Source: Clostridia bacterium (lineage in GTDB: Bacteria; Bacillota; Clostridia; Oscillospirales; Acutalibacteraceae). Taken from it: DNA of 53,910 nt. Position 1 is the first letter of the stretch; each line of letters opens with the position of its first letter. The translations under genes were made by a program, and so were the position numbers. The notes beneath the pieces were generated by a model, which was not told where the DNA came from, did not search any database, and saw nothing but the letters and a program-made list of their open reading frames with translations. Shown here piece by piece: positions 7,909 to 15,705 of this stretch. The DNA lies in NCBI GenBank assembly GCA_900752115.1, contig CAADUC010000056.1:1-53910 (forward strand), written 5' to 3'.

Positions 7909-9200
7909 TCCGCGCAGCTTCCAGAGAAGCCTACGCGCGCGCCTGCGCCCTGATGCCGGGCGGCGTCAATTCTCCTGTCCGTGCGTTCCGTTCCGTCGGC
8001 GTGCCGCCTGTCTTTGCCGCGAGGGCGAAGGGGGACCGCGTTTGGGACGAGGACGGCAATGAATACATTGATTTTATCGGCTCCTGGGGACCGATGCTTC
8101 TCGGCCACTCGCCCGAGTTTCTGAAGGACGGCGCGCTCGAGGCCATTGATCGCGGTTTGAGCTACGGCTTGCCGACAAAGCTCGAAATTGAGATGGCGGA
8201 ACAGATTACCTCCGCCTACCCCGCCGCCGAAATGGTGCGTATGGTCAACTCCGGTACGGAAGCCACGATGAGCGCCATCCGCGTTGCGCGCGGCTACACG
8301 GGCCGCGATAAATTCATCAAGTTCGAGGGCTGTTACCACGGCCACAGCGACTGTCTGCTCGTCAAGTCCGGCTCCGGCACGCTGACGTACGGTGTGCCGA
8401 CGAGCCCGGGCGTTCCCGCGGATGTGGTCAAGCACACCCTTGTGTGCCGTTATAACGATCTCGACTCCGTGCGCGAGACGTTTGCCGCCAACCGTGGGGA
8501 GGTTGCCGCCGTTATCGTTGAGCCCGTCGCGGGCAACATGGGCGTGGTGCCGCCTGTTCCCGGTTTTCTCGAGGGTCTGCGCGAGATCTGCACGCGGGAG
8601 GGAGCCGTTCTCATCTTTGACGAGGTCATTACCGGTTTCCGCCTCGCCTACGGCGGCGCTTCCGAGCGCTTCGGCGTGCGTCCCGACATGGTCTGCTTCG
8701 GCAAGATCATCGGCGCGGGCATGCCCGTCGGGGCGTACGGCGGACGGCGCGAACTGATGGAGTACGTTTCGCCTGTCGGTCCCGTCTATCAGGCCGGTAC
8801 GCTTTCCGGCAACCCGCTCGCGATGTTCATGGGCCTCAAGCAGCTGCGGTATCTCGAAAGCCACCGCGAGGTCTACGAGCAGGTGGAGCAGTCTGCGGCC
8901 TTCCTGGAAGAGGGAATCCGCGCCGCGCTCCGCCGTCTCCAGCTGCCGTATGAGGTCAACCGCGCCGGATCGCTGATGTCCCTGTTCTTTACGAAGGGAC
9001 CGATCCACAGCTACGACGACGTGAAGCACAGCGACCTCGACGCGTTTGGCCGCTATTACCGCTCTCTGCTTGAGCGCGGCATTCTTGCCGCTCCCGCGCA
9101 GTTTGAGGCGCTGTTTGTCTCCGCCGCCCACAGCCGCGCCGATCTGGAGCGCGCTCTCAGCGCGATGGAAGCGGCGCTCGCGGATTCGATGGAGGGCTGA
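7905..9200 (+). CDS. hemL: Glutamate-1-semialdehyde 2,1-aminomutase
   Basis: PLP enzyme that isomerises glutamate-1-semialdehyde to 5-aminolevulinate; with HemA it completes the C5 route. It has 431 residues. The substrate loop MPGGVNSPVRAF, the phosphate-binding NSGTEATMSAIR, FDEVITGFR and the PLP lysine K267 in CFGKIIGAGMPVGAYGG are all present. The start overlaps the hemB stop by 4 bases. It ends 1 base before the next gene. Confidence 0.97.
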   Translation: MIRAASREAYARACALMPGGVNSPVRAFRSVGVPPVFAARAKGDRVWDEDGNEYIDFIGSWGPMLLGHSPEFLKDGALEAIDRGLSYGLPTKLEIEMAEQITSAYPAAEMVRMVNSGTEATMSAIRVARGYTGRDKFIKFEGCYHGHSDCLLVKSGSGTLTYGVPTSPGVPADVVKHTLVCRYNDLDSVRETFAANRGEVAAVIVEPVAGNMGVVPPVPGFLEGLREICTREGAVLIFDEVITGFRLAYGGASERFGVRPDMVCFGKIIGAGMPVGAYGGRRELMEYVSPVGPVYQAGTLSGNPLAMFMGLKQLRYLESHREVYEQVEQSAAFLEEGIRAALRRLQLPYEVNRAGSLMSLFFTKGPIHSYDDVKHSDLDAFGRYYRSLLERGILAAPAQFEALFVSAAHSRADLERALSAMEAALADSMEG

Positions 9201-9201
9201 G

Positions 9202-9810
9202 ATGAGCCTTTGTGTCGAGCTCTCTCTGGAGGGTGCGCGGGTCCTGGTTGTCGGCGGAGGAAGGCTTGCGCTGCGCCGCAGTGTGCAGCTGCAGCAGGAG
9301 GGAGCCTCCGTTTGTGCTGTCGCGCCGGAATTCCTGCCGGCCTTTGACCGCCTCCACGGAATCGAGCGCCGCATCGCAGAATATGAAGCTCCCTTCCTGG
9401 ACGGCTGCATCCTGGCCGCCGCCGCCGCTACGCCCGAGGTCAACCGCCGCTTGGCGGCCGACGCGGAAGCGCGGGGAATCCTGACGCTTGCCGCCGCTCC
9501 GGAGCAGGGCGCGCGCGCCCATGTGCTCAAGAGCGAACGGGAGGACGGAATTCTTTTGGCCTGCTCGACAGGCGGAGCATTTCCGGCGCTGAGCGCTTCT
9601 CTGCTTGATTCGATGCGGAAAGCGGCTTCTCCGTTTGCGGATCGACTGCCTCTGCTGCGCCGTCTGCGCCGTCTCCTGCTCGACCGTGGGGATGAGGAAT
9701 CTCTGATTCTTTTGGCTGAACTGCCGGAAAAGTCAAAGGAAGAGCTGGCAGTTCTTCTCCAGAGTTTGGAAAAAATTAAAAAAAGAAGAATTTTCCCCGA
9801 AAACAGATGA
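9202..9810 (+). CDS. Precorrin-2 dehydrogenase / sirohydrochlorin ferrochelatase-like protein
   Basis: A 202-residue protein like the CysG N-terminus, SirC and Met8: NAD-dependent oxidation of precorrin-2 to sirohydrochlorin, some members also inserting iron. The Rossmann motif is VLVVGGGRLALRRSVQL (residues 14-30), and FPALSASLLDSMR matches the family's dimerisation region. The conserved acidic run after the third strand (ATDDD in CysG, holding its essential Asp) reads AAAAATPEVN here (72-81), so the catalytic Asp appears to be lost. No separate SirB/CbiK chelatase is nearby. The ATG at 9202 follows GGAGGGCTGAG. It is last in the operon. Function in siroheme synthesis is strongly supported by position; chemical competence is less certain. 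Confidence 0.85.
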   Translation: MSLCVELSLEGARVLVVGGGRLALRRSVQLQQEGASVCAVAPEFLPAFDRLHGIERRIAEYEAPFLDGCILAAAAATPEVNRRLAADAEARGILTLAAAPEQGARAHVLKSEREDGILLACSTGGAFPALSASLLDSMRKAASPFADRLPLLRRLRRLLLDRGDEESLILLAELPEKSKEELAVLLQSLEKIKKRRIFPENR

Positions 9811-9850
9811 AAGACGTTCCAAAATGTGCTATAGTATTCACTATATCCCT

Positions 9851-9900
9851 GAGCAGGGGAAATCCGGGACGCCTGCGCAAAGCCGGCAGTCCCGGAAGAT
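9851..9900 (+). promoter_or_regulatory. Structured leader of the Crp/Fnr gene
   Basis: A perfect 7-bp stem CCGGGAC (9864-9870) / GTCCCGG (9889-9895) encloses GCC...GGC, and a smaller CCCT/AGGG hairpin precedes it (9848-9859). The structure ends directly at the ribosome binding site GAGGAG (9901-9906). It carries CAGGGGAAATCC and GCAAAGCC, which recall the class-I c-di-GMP aptamer core. The intervening aptamer helices cannot be drawn, so no riboswitch is claimed. Confidence 0.3.
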
Positions 9901-9914
9901 GAGGAGTGAAGGCT

Positions 9915-10496
9915 TTGCAGATTCAGGACTTCTTCAGGGAGCATTTTCAGATGGAAAACGAGGAAATGCTCCGGGCCTTGGAAGCCATTGCCCGTTTGTC
10001 TGCCACAAAACGAGGCGAGCTTTTGATCCGGGAAAATGAACGTCCCCGCGATCTCTTTTTGCTTGTCGACGGCGTGTTCCGCGGGTACTTTTATGATGAT
10101 AACGGCAGGGATATCACGGAGTGCTTCGCTTACCGTCCCGGCACTCCGGTCATGGCCTGCACGGAGCTCGGAATGCCGTCGACCATCAACCTTGCGGCGC
10201 TGAATGACAGTGTATGCCTGGCTTTGCCGATTGACGAGCTTCGGGTGCTGATGGTGCTGTATCCGGACCTGCTCAAGCTCAGCAACAAGCTGCTGCTTGA
10301 CTCGCTTCAATATCATTGGATGGTGAAATCGCTGCTGTACAAATATACGGCCAAACAGCGTTATCAATGGTTTTGTCAGACGCATCCCGGGCTGACCGAG
10401 CTTGCAGGGGCCAAATATGTGGCGTCCTTTCTCAATATGACCCCGGTGACGCTCAGCCGTCTTCGCCGTGAGCTCAAGGAGGGAGAGGACGGATAA
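9915..10496 (+). CDS. Crp/Fnr-family transcriptional regulator
   Basis: About 193 residues. Residues 1-125 form a cyclic-nucleotide-binding beta-roll (ELLIRENERPRDLFLLVDG, ECFAYRPGTPVMACTELG). The C-terminal 70 residues include a winged HTH (GAKYVASFLNMTPVTLSRLRREL). There is no cysteine cluster like Fnr and no clear cAMP-binding GEL/R-S pair, so the signal is unknown. The TTG at 9915 is chosen because GAGGAG lies 8 bases upstream; a GTG at 9906 abuts that site, and the next ATG is at 9951. It lies about 100 bases after the siroheme operon and could sense anaerobic or sulfur state (inference). Confidence 0.85.
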   Translation: MQIQDFFREHFQMENEEMLRALEAIARLSATKRGELLIRENERPRDLFLLVDGVFRGYFYDDNGRDITECFAYRPGTPVMACTELGMPSTINLAALNDSVCLALPIDELRVLMVLYPDLLKLSNKLLLDSLQYHWMVKSLLYKYTAKQRYQWFCQTHPGLTELAGAKYVASFLNMTPVTLSRLRRELKEGEDG

Positions 10497-10630
10497 CGGG
10501 ATAGGCCGCAGCCGTTAAAGCGGGCGCCGAAGAATGTTCCGCACCAAAGGGATTCAGTAGTGCAGGGTTCACGGCTGTGTGCGGATCACGTCCTGCTTGT
10601 TCCCGGGGAAAATAATTTGTGTTTTTTCTG

Positions 10631-10683
10631 AAAATGCCTCGAAGCCGCAAGAAATGCTCCTGCGGCTTCGAGGCATTTTCATG
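10631..10683 (+). terminator. Terminator of the Crp/Fnr gene
   Basis: Perfect 19-bp inverted repeat, 10631-10649 with 10661-10679 (core ATGCCTCGAAGCCGCA), loop of 11 bases, ending TTTTC. The A-run on its left side allows bidirectional use, so it may also stop the convergent GNAT gene. The rest of 10497-10852 shows no gene. Confidence 0.85.
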
Positions 10684-10852
10684 AGAAAAAATCAGGCTCT
10701 TTGATACGGATGGAAAAATTACTGTGCTTTGTCATTTCTGCGCTTCGTTTGTGAAGGCTTTTCACGCGGGGATACTCCGGCGTTTTTCAAGCACTCCTCC
10801 GGAGAAAACGACGGACGGTTTCCGGCGCAAGCGTTACCGTTTTTGCGGTTGA

Positions 10853-11464
10853 TTATTCGAGCGAAGAAGGCTGAACGCCGCATGAGGCCAAAACGCTGCC
10901 GCTCAGTGCGGGAAACGCAATGGGCGCGGCTGGGGAGCCGTCGTGCGGACCAATCCATTTTTCCATCCAGGCCAGATCGTACCACCGCCCGAATTTGTAT
11001 CCGCATTTGCGGAATTTTCCGATTTGCCGGAAGCCCATATGCTCATGGAAGAGAATGCTGGCCCGTGTCAGGTATTCGTCTTCCTCGTCCGCGCAGGCGA
11101 CGCTTGCGTTGAGGTTCACAAGATGCAGCGCCCTGCATACGGTCTCAAGAGCCCCGTACAGTCTGCGCCCCAGTCCGGCCCTGCGGCAGTCCCCGCGCAG
11201 ATAGATCGACGCTTCCGCCGCCCAGTCGCAGGCGGAACGGCCGATAAACGTTCCCGCATACGCATAGCCGAGAATTTCACCGTCCTGTTCCGCTACCAGG
11301 TATGGATACTTTTCGAGCGTGTGCGTGATTCTCCCGCGAAATTCTGTGAGAGACGGCGTGTCGTATTCAAAGGTAATGGCCGTGTGAGCAATATAGGGGG
11401 CATACACGGCGAGAATCTGCTCCGCGTCTTTCTCCTCCGCTACTCTCACGACAGGATTCTGCAT
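10853..11464 (-). CDS. GNAT acetyltransferase of the phosphinothricin N-acetyltransferase (Pat/MnaT) type
   Basis: A 203-residue GNAT protein beginning VRVAEEKDAEQILAVYAPYI, with TAITFEYDTPSLTEFRGRI and the acetyl-CoA loop RGDCRRAGLGRRLYGALE. The GFRQIGKFRKCGYKFGRWYDLAWMEK end is typical of the Pat family, whose members acetylate phosphinothricin or methionine sulfone or sulfoximine. The native substrate is unknown. The C-terminus extends about 20 residues past the usual end. GGAGG sits before the ATG. It is monocistronic between two terminators, with no operon context. Confidence 0.92.
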   Translation of the reverse strand: MQNPVVRVAEEKDAEQILAVYAPYIAHTAITFEYDTPSLTEFRGRITHTLEKYPYLVAEQDGEILGYAYAGTFIGRSACDWAAEASIYLRGDCRRAGLGRRLYGALETVCRALHLVNLNASVACADEEDEYLTRASILFHEHMGFRQIGKFRKCGYKFGRWYDLAWMEKWIGPHDGSPAAPIAFPALSGSVLASCGVQPSSLE

Positions 11465-11777
11465 ACTTTTCCTCCTTCTCCGCCGGTTGAACTTTCTGAC
11501 CGGTGAATGGATGTCCTTCTTTGTTTTCCGTATGGCATTCGCAGGATTGCTGCTTTATTCTTTATACAATGCAGTGTGATGTTTGTCAATCCCCGCATTC
11601 CTGCTTCGGTTGCAGAAGGGAAACGGCAATCATAGGAATGGTCCTGATGAGAAAAAGGGAGCTGATTTTTTGACCGCGGCGGACAGAAAAAGACCGCCGC
11701 ACAGATCATACGCTGTGTGACAGTCTTTTGAAACGTACCGGCTGTTTACCGGTGTTTCTTTTGGATTTATTGTGTTT
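11465..11777. other. Intergenic region with inverted repeats
   Basis: No gene seen. A 7-bp perfect inverted repeat GCGGCGG (11676-11682) / CCGCCGC (11694-11700) spaced by 11 bases lies in the middle. Near 11738-11754 a small ACCGG/CCGGT hairpin follows the sulfite-reductase stop on the minus strand and may terminate it, although its U-run is poor. Confidence 0.4.
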
Positions 11778-12713
11778 TTAACAGCTTGCGCCGCCGATGG
11801 TTTCCTGCTCCAGGATCTCTTCCTTGCGCTTGAGGAGATTGTCGGAAACGAGCATTTTCTCGACCTTCTGAATGCCGAGACGTTCCACCGTGGAACCAAA
11901 GCGTTCCCCGGTTTCTCCCTTGCTCTTGAAGAGAAGGATAGCCTTCTCAACAATGTCGAGGACCTCTTCACGGGTGAAGAGACGGTTCAATGGCGTACCC
12001 ATGCGTATCTGCTTGCCCCAGCGGCCGCCGACGTAAACCTTGTACAGGGTTTCGGTCTCTTCCATGGCGCCGAACGGGCAGGCCTTCAGGCAGCGGCCGC
12101 AGTTATTGCAGACGGAGCTGTCAAATACCGGCTTGCCGCCTTCCGCGGAGACGCACTTCATCGGGCAGCTTGTTTCCACAGAGCATTTCTTGCAGGAACG
12201 GCATTTTTCCGGGTTGAACTTCGGTACGCGCTGGCCGACGATGCCGAGATCGTTGAGGTCGGGCTTCATGCAGTTGTTCGGGCAGCCGCCGACGGCAATC
12301 TTGAACTTGTGCGGCAATGTCACACCGGCATAGCCGACATAGAAGCGCTCGTGGATTTCCTTTGCAAGAGCCTGGGTGTCGTAGAGGCCGAATACGCAGG
12401 TGGTCCCCTTGCAGGCGACGACAGGACGCACGCGGGAACCGGTGCCGCCGGTCACCATGCCTTCTTTTGCGATAAAGGCTTTGAAGTCCTCAATTTTCTC
12501 ATACGGAATACCGGGCAGCTCCACCGTCAGGCGGGAGGTGAAGGTCAGCGTGCCGCTGCCGAAGGTTTGGGCAGCCTCGCTCAGGCAGCGCATCTGCGCG
12601 GCGGTGAGCACGCCGTTTTCCGTGATGACGCGGCCGGAAAAATTGTCCGTGCCGCGGTTGAGCAGGAAGCCCTGCCCCTTGACGCGCTTAATATCGGTAG
12701 GGGATACAGCCAT
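11778..12713 (-). CDS. Siroheme sulfite/nitrite reductase-like protein with ferredoxin insert (AsrC-like)
   Basis: A 311-residue protein. Its N-terminal nitrite/sulfite reductase ferredoxin-like half contains GFLLNRGTDNFSGRVITENG. The coupled siroheme-[4Fe-4S] ligands are C101 and C106 (ACKGTTCVFG) and C144 and C148 (GGCPNNCMKPDLNDLG). Two further 4Fe-4S ferredoxin motifs are inserted after them (C171/174/177/183 and C202/205/208/212). The layout matches anaerobic sulfite reductase subunit C, which reduces sulfite to sulfide. The partner subunits AsrA and AsrB are absent here. GGAGGT lies 9 bases before the ATG. It is divergent from a LysR gene and uses the cofactor made by the hem operon. 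Nitrite is an alternative substrate. Confidence 0.9.
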   Translation of the reverse strand: MAVSPTDIKRVKGQGFLLNRGTDNFSGRVITENGVLTAAQMRCLSEAAQTFGSGTLTFTSRLTVELPGIPYEKIEDFKAFIAKEGMVTGGTGSRVRPVVACKGTTCVFGLYDTQALAKEIHERFYVGYAGVTLPHKFKIAVGGCPNNCMKPDLNDLGIVGQRVPKFNPEKCRSCKKCSVETSCPMKCVSAEGGKPVFDSSVCNNCGRCLKACPFGAMEETETLYKVYVGGRWGKQIRMGTPLNRLFTREEVLDIVEKAILLFKSKGETGERFGSTVERLGIQKVEKMLVSDNLLKRKEEILEQETIGGASC

Positions 12714-12794
12714 TGTTACATAACCTCCATAATCCGCGGGCGGACGAACGCGGGCACGCCGTCCGCCGCGGGAATAAAATCACGCAAGGACGCG

Positions 12795-12884
12795 CCTCTC
12801 CGAAAGCGGCGTCTTGAAAATTGAACGAAAGTAGTGTATCGTGAAATCAGCCGGGATGCTTAAACGGAACGCCGCTTTCAGAGG
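12795..12884. repeat. Long inverted repeat in the asrC-like/LysR divergent region
   Basis: The arm 12795-12812 (core GAAAGCGGCGT) pairs with 12869-12884 (core ACGCCGCTTTC) across a 56-base loop. Flanking CCTCT/AGAGG extends it. A second inverted repeat GAAGAACG (12884-12891) / CGTTCTTC (12908-12915) follows. Both lie between the divergent starts, where LysR operators and promoters are expected. Confidence 0.45.
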
Positions 12885-12966
12885 AAGAACGCTGTTTCGC
12901 CGTCAAACGTTCTTCCGGCTTGTCATGCGGCGGCTTTCAAAATGGAATACAGAGGAGGAACGGCGT

Positions 12967-13854
12967 ATGACGATTCGCCATCTGCAAATTTTTATCGCGG
13001 TTGCCGAGACGGGCTCCATGAGCGCGGCGGCCAAGCGTCTTTACATTTCGCAGCCGACCGTCAGCCAGGTGATTGCCGAGATGGAAGAGGAGTACGGTGT
13101 GCTCTTCTTTGAACGGCTTGCCAAGCGGCTTTGCATCACGGACGCAGGGAGCCGCCTGCTCGGCTATGCGCGCCACGCCGTCGCTCTCTTCGATGAGATG
13201 GAGGACGCTGTGGGCCGCGCCGCCCGCCGCCGTCAGCTGCGCGTCGGCGCAAGCATTACGGTGGGCGCCTGCTCGCTGACGGAGATTGTCCGCCGCTTTG
13301 AGGAGAAAAATCCGGATTCCGAGGTCACCGTCTTTGTGGATAACACAAGCGTGGTAGAGGCCAAGGTGCTTGACAGCTCTCTGGATCTCGGTCTGGTGGA
13401 GGGACACGTCAGCAGCGACCGCCTTGTGGTGCGGCCCGTCATTCATGATGAGCTGGTATTGGTCTGTACGCCGGATCATCCCTTTGCGGGGCGCGGCAAG
13501 GTGGCTGTGCGCGATTTGGACGGCCAGCCTTTCCTGCTTCGTGAGGCGGGCAGCGGTACGCGCGAGCAGCTCGACAGCATCCTGCGCGACCGGAATGTGC
13601 ACGTCAGGCCGAAATGGATCTGTCACAGCTCCGACGCCATCCTCAGCGCCGCGATTGGCGGTCAGGGTCTGGCTGTGCTCTCCCGCCTTCTTGTGCGGGA
13701 GGCGGAAGCGCAGGGACTGCTGTCCGTCCTCACGCTCGAGGACGCGAAGCTGGACCGCAGCTTTCAGATCATCTATCACCGGAACAAATATCTTTCCGTT
13801 CAGCTGCAATCGTTTCTGCGGGAGATTGAGCTCTCGGCTCAGACGGGCTCGTAG
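12967..13854 (+). CDS. LysR-family transcriptional regulator
   Basis: A 295-residue LTTR. The N-terminal winged HTH is MTIRHLQIFIAVAETGSMSAAAKRLYISQ (residues 1-60), followed by the linker helix and a periplasmic-binding-like effector domain (about 88-290; LRVGASITVGACSLTEIVRRF). The start at 12967 has GAGGAGG upstream; the longer frame to 12841 lacks similarity. It is divergent from the siroheme reductase and convergent with the persulfide reductase, overlapping that gene's end by 16 bases. LTTRs typically control the divergent neighbour, so sulfur or nitrogen oxyanion reduction is the likely target (inference). Confidence 0.93.
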   Translation: MTIRHLQIFIAVAETGSMSAAAKRLYISQPTVSQVIAEMEEEYGVLFFERLAKRLCITDAGSRLLGYARHAVALFDEMEDAVGRAARRRQLRVGASITVGACSLTEIVRRFEEKNPDSEVTVFVDNTSVVEAKVLDSSLDLGLVEGHVSSDRLVVRPVIHDELVLVCTPDHPFAGRGKVAVRDLDGQPFLLREAGSGTREQLDSILRDRNVHVRPKWICHSSDAILSAAIGGQGLAVLSRLLVREAEAQGLLSVLTLEDAKLDRSFQIIYHRNKYLSVQLQSFLREIELSAQTGS

Positions 13855-15515
13855 CAGGGGTGATCAGCGGCCTTCTTCTCGTTGACGACGAGGTTGTAGA
13901 AGCGCCAGCCGCCCGTCAGATTGTAGCAGTCGAAGCCGTAGCCCGCAAGAATGCGGCAGGCAATATAGCTGCGCAGGCCGCTTTGGCAGTGGACGTAGAT
14001 GGGCTTCTTCGGATCCAGCTCGCCGATGTGCTCGCGCAGCTCGTCCACCGGGATGCCGATAAAGCCGTCGATGCAGCCGTTTGCGCGCTCCGCGGCGGTG
14101 CGCACGTCGAGAAGTGTTACACTGCCGTCGCGCGGCAGGGAGGCAACCTCGTCCCAGTGGAAGGTCTTGATCTTGCCGGTCAGCACGTTCTCAATCGCGT
14201 AGCCCGCATAGTTGACCGGATCCTTTGCGGAGCCGAACGGCGGCGCGTAGCACAGCTCCAGCTCGGTCAAATCGGACGCTGTAAGACCGGCGCGGATCGC
14301 CACGGCGAGTACATCGCAGCGCTTGTCCACGCCGTCGTAGCCGACGAGCTGCGCGCCGAGCAGGCGGCCCGTGCCTTTCTCATAGAGCACCTTCATTGAA
14401 ATTCCGTGTCCGCCGGGATAGTAGGAGGCGTGGGACTGGTTATAGGTGTACATTCTGTCGTAATGGAGACCGGCAGCCTTCGCCGTGCGCTCGTTGACGC
14501 CCGTCATCGCGATGGTCATGTCGAAGAGCTTCAGGACGGAGGAGCCCTGCGTCTGCTTGTATTCGCTCGGAATGCCGCAGAGGTTGTCCGCCGCAATACG
14601 GCCCTGCTTGTTGGCCGGGCCCGCCAGCGGGATATAGCCTTTCTGCTTTGTCACAAAGTCGGTGATTTCCACCGCGTCGCCGACAGCGTAGATATCGGGG
14701 TTCGAGGTGAGCATGTGGGCGTCCGTGAGGATCGCGCCGCGCGCGTTGAGCGCGAGCCCGGCGTCCTTCGCAAGTGCCGTGTCAGGCCGCACGCCGACGG
14801 AGAGAATGACCATGTCCGTCTCAAGTTCGCCGTTCGAGAGCTTTACGCAGAGCTTGCCGCCCTTTTCCTCGATGGCCGTCACGCCGTTGTTCAGAACGAG
14901 ATTCAGGCCCTGGCTTCTCGCGTATTGATGCACCTCGCATGCCATATCGTAGTCCAGCGGGGCGATGAGATGATCGCTCAGCTCGACAATCGTTGTTTCC
15001 ACGCCGGATTTCTTGAGGTTTTCGGCCATCTCCACGCCGATGTAGCCGCCGCCGATGACGACGGCACTGTCCGGGAATTCCTCCTCGACATATTCGCGGA
15101 TCTTCTCCGTGTCGGGGATGTTGCGCAGGGTGAAGACGCGCTCGTTGTCCACGCCGGGCAGCGGCGGCACGATCGGGGCCGCGCCGGGAGAGAGAATCAG
15201 CTTGTCATAGCTCTCTTCATACTCGCCCTCGGCTGTGCGGACCGTCACGGTCTTTTCCGCCGTATGGATCGCCGTGACCTCACTGTTCACGCGCACGTCC
15301 ACGTTGAAGCGGCTCTTGAAGCTCTGGGGAGTCTGTAAGGTGAGCGCCGATTTCTTCTTGATCTCGCCGCCAATGTAATACGGCAGGCCGCAGTTTGCGA
15401 AGGAAATGTACGGGCCGCGCTCGAGCATGACGATCTCCGCCTTCTCGTCGAGTCTGCGCAGCCTGGCAGCCGCCGACGCGCCGCCGGCCACTCCACCGAC
15501 AATGACCACTTTCAT
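13839..15515 (-). CDS. CoA-disulfide/persulfide reductase with C-terminal rhodanese domain
   Basis: A 558-residue flavoprotein. The FAD motif is VVIVGGVAGGASAAARLRRL, the single catalytic cysteine of this family is in SFANCGLPYYIGG (about C43), and the NAD(P) motif is SAVVIGGGYIGVEMAENL. Residues about 455-555 form a rhodanese domain with active Cys in YVHCQSGLRSY. This CoADR-Rhd architecture is that of NADH-dependent persulfide reductases, which reduce persulfides or polysulfides and CoA disulfides. GGAGG supports the ATG at 15515. Its position beside a siroheme reductase suggests a small sulfur redox module. CoA disulfide reduction for thiol homeostasis is the main alternative. Confidence 0.93.
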   Translation of the reverse strand: MKVVIVGGVAGGASAAARLRRLDEKAEIVMLERGPYISFANCGLPYYIGGEIKKKSALTLQTPQSFKSRFNVDVRVNSEVTAIHTAEKTVTVRTAEGEYEESYDKLILSPGAAPIVPPLPGVDNERVFTLRNIPDTEKIREYVEEEFPDSAVVIGGGYIGVEMAENLKKSGVETTIVELSDHLIAPLDYDMACEVHQYARSQGLNLVLNNGVTAIEEKGGKLCVKLSNGELETDMVILSVGVRPDTALAKDAGLALNARGAILTDAHMLTSNPDIYAVGDAVEITDFVTKQKGYIPLAGPANKQGRIAADNLCGIPSEYKQTQGSSVLKLFDMTIAMTGVNERTAKAAGLHYDRMYTYNQSHASYYPGGHGISMKVLYEKGTGRLLGAQLVGYDGVDKRCDVLAVAIRAGLTASDLTELELCYAPPFGSAKDPVNYAGYAIENVLTGKIKTFHWDEVASLPRDGSVTLLDVRTAAERANGCIDGFIGIPVDELREHIGELDPKKPIYVHCQSGLRSYIACRILAGYGFDCYNLTGGWRFYNLVVNEKKAADHPCYEPV

Positions 15516-15705
15516 GGGAAAGCCTCCTTTTTGAACGGGGCGCAAACGTCCCGTGTTTCCATTTTCTGTCTCTATCAGCGTACCATGAAACGCAGGATTT
15601 GTAAAATATTTTGTTCGGATAAAATTTATAGGGAAAATACAATGAATGACATTGCCGCCGGCGCCGCGAAGCGCGGAATTTTGCCCGGCGGAGGAAGGAG
15701 ATCAC

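Noticed and set aside
9851..9900. Class-I c-di-GMP (GEMM) riboswitch before the Crp/Fnr gene
   Set aside because: Two core fragments resemble it, but the tetraloop hairpin and the third helix cannot be formed, so only a structured leader is reported.
7809..10385. An 858-codon open frame on the minus strand opposite hemL, the precorrin-2 dehydrogenase and the Crp gene
   Set aside because: It lies antisense to three clearly recognised genes, has no family resemblance and follows from the high GC third positions of those genes. The same applies to the long antisense frames at 4352-6388, 22529-24550 and 24722-27013.
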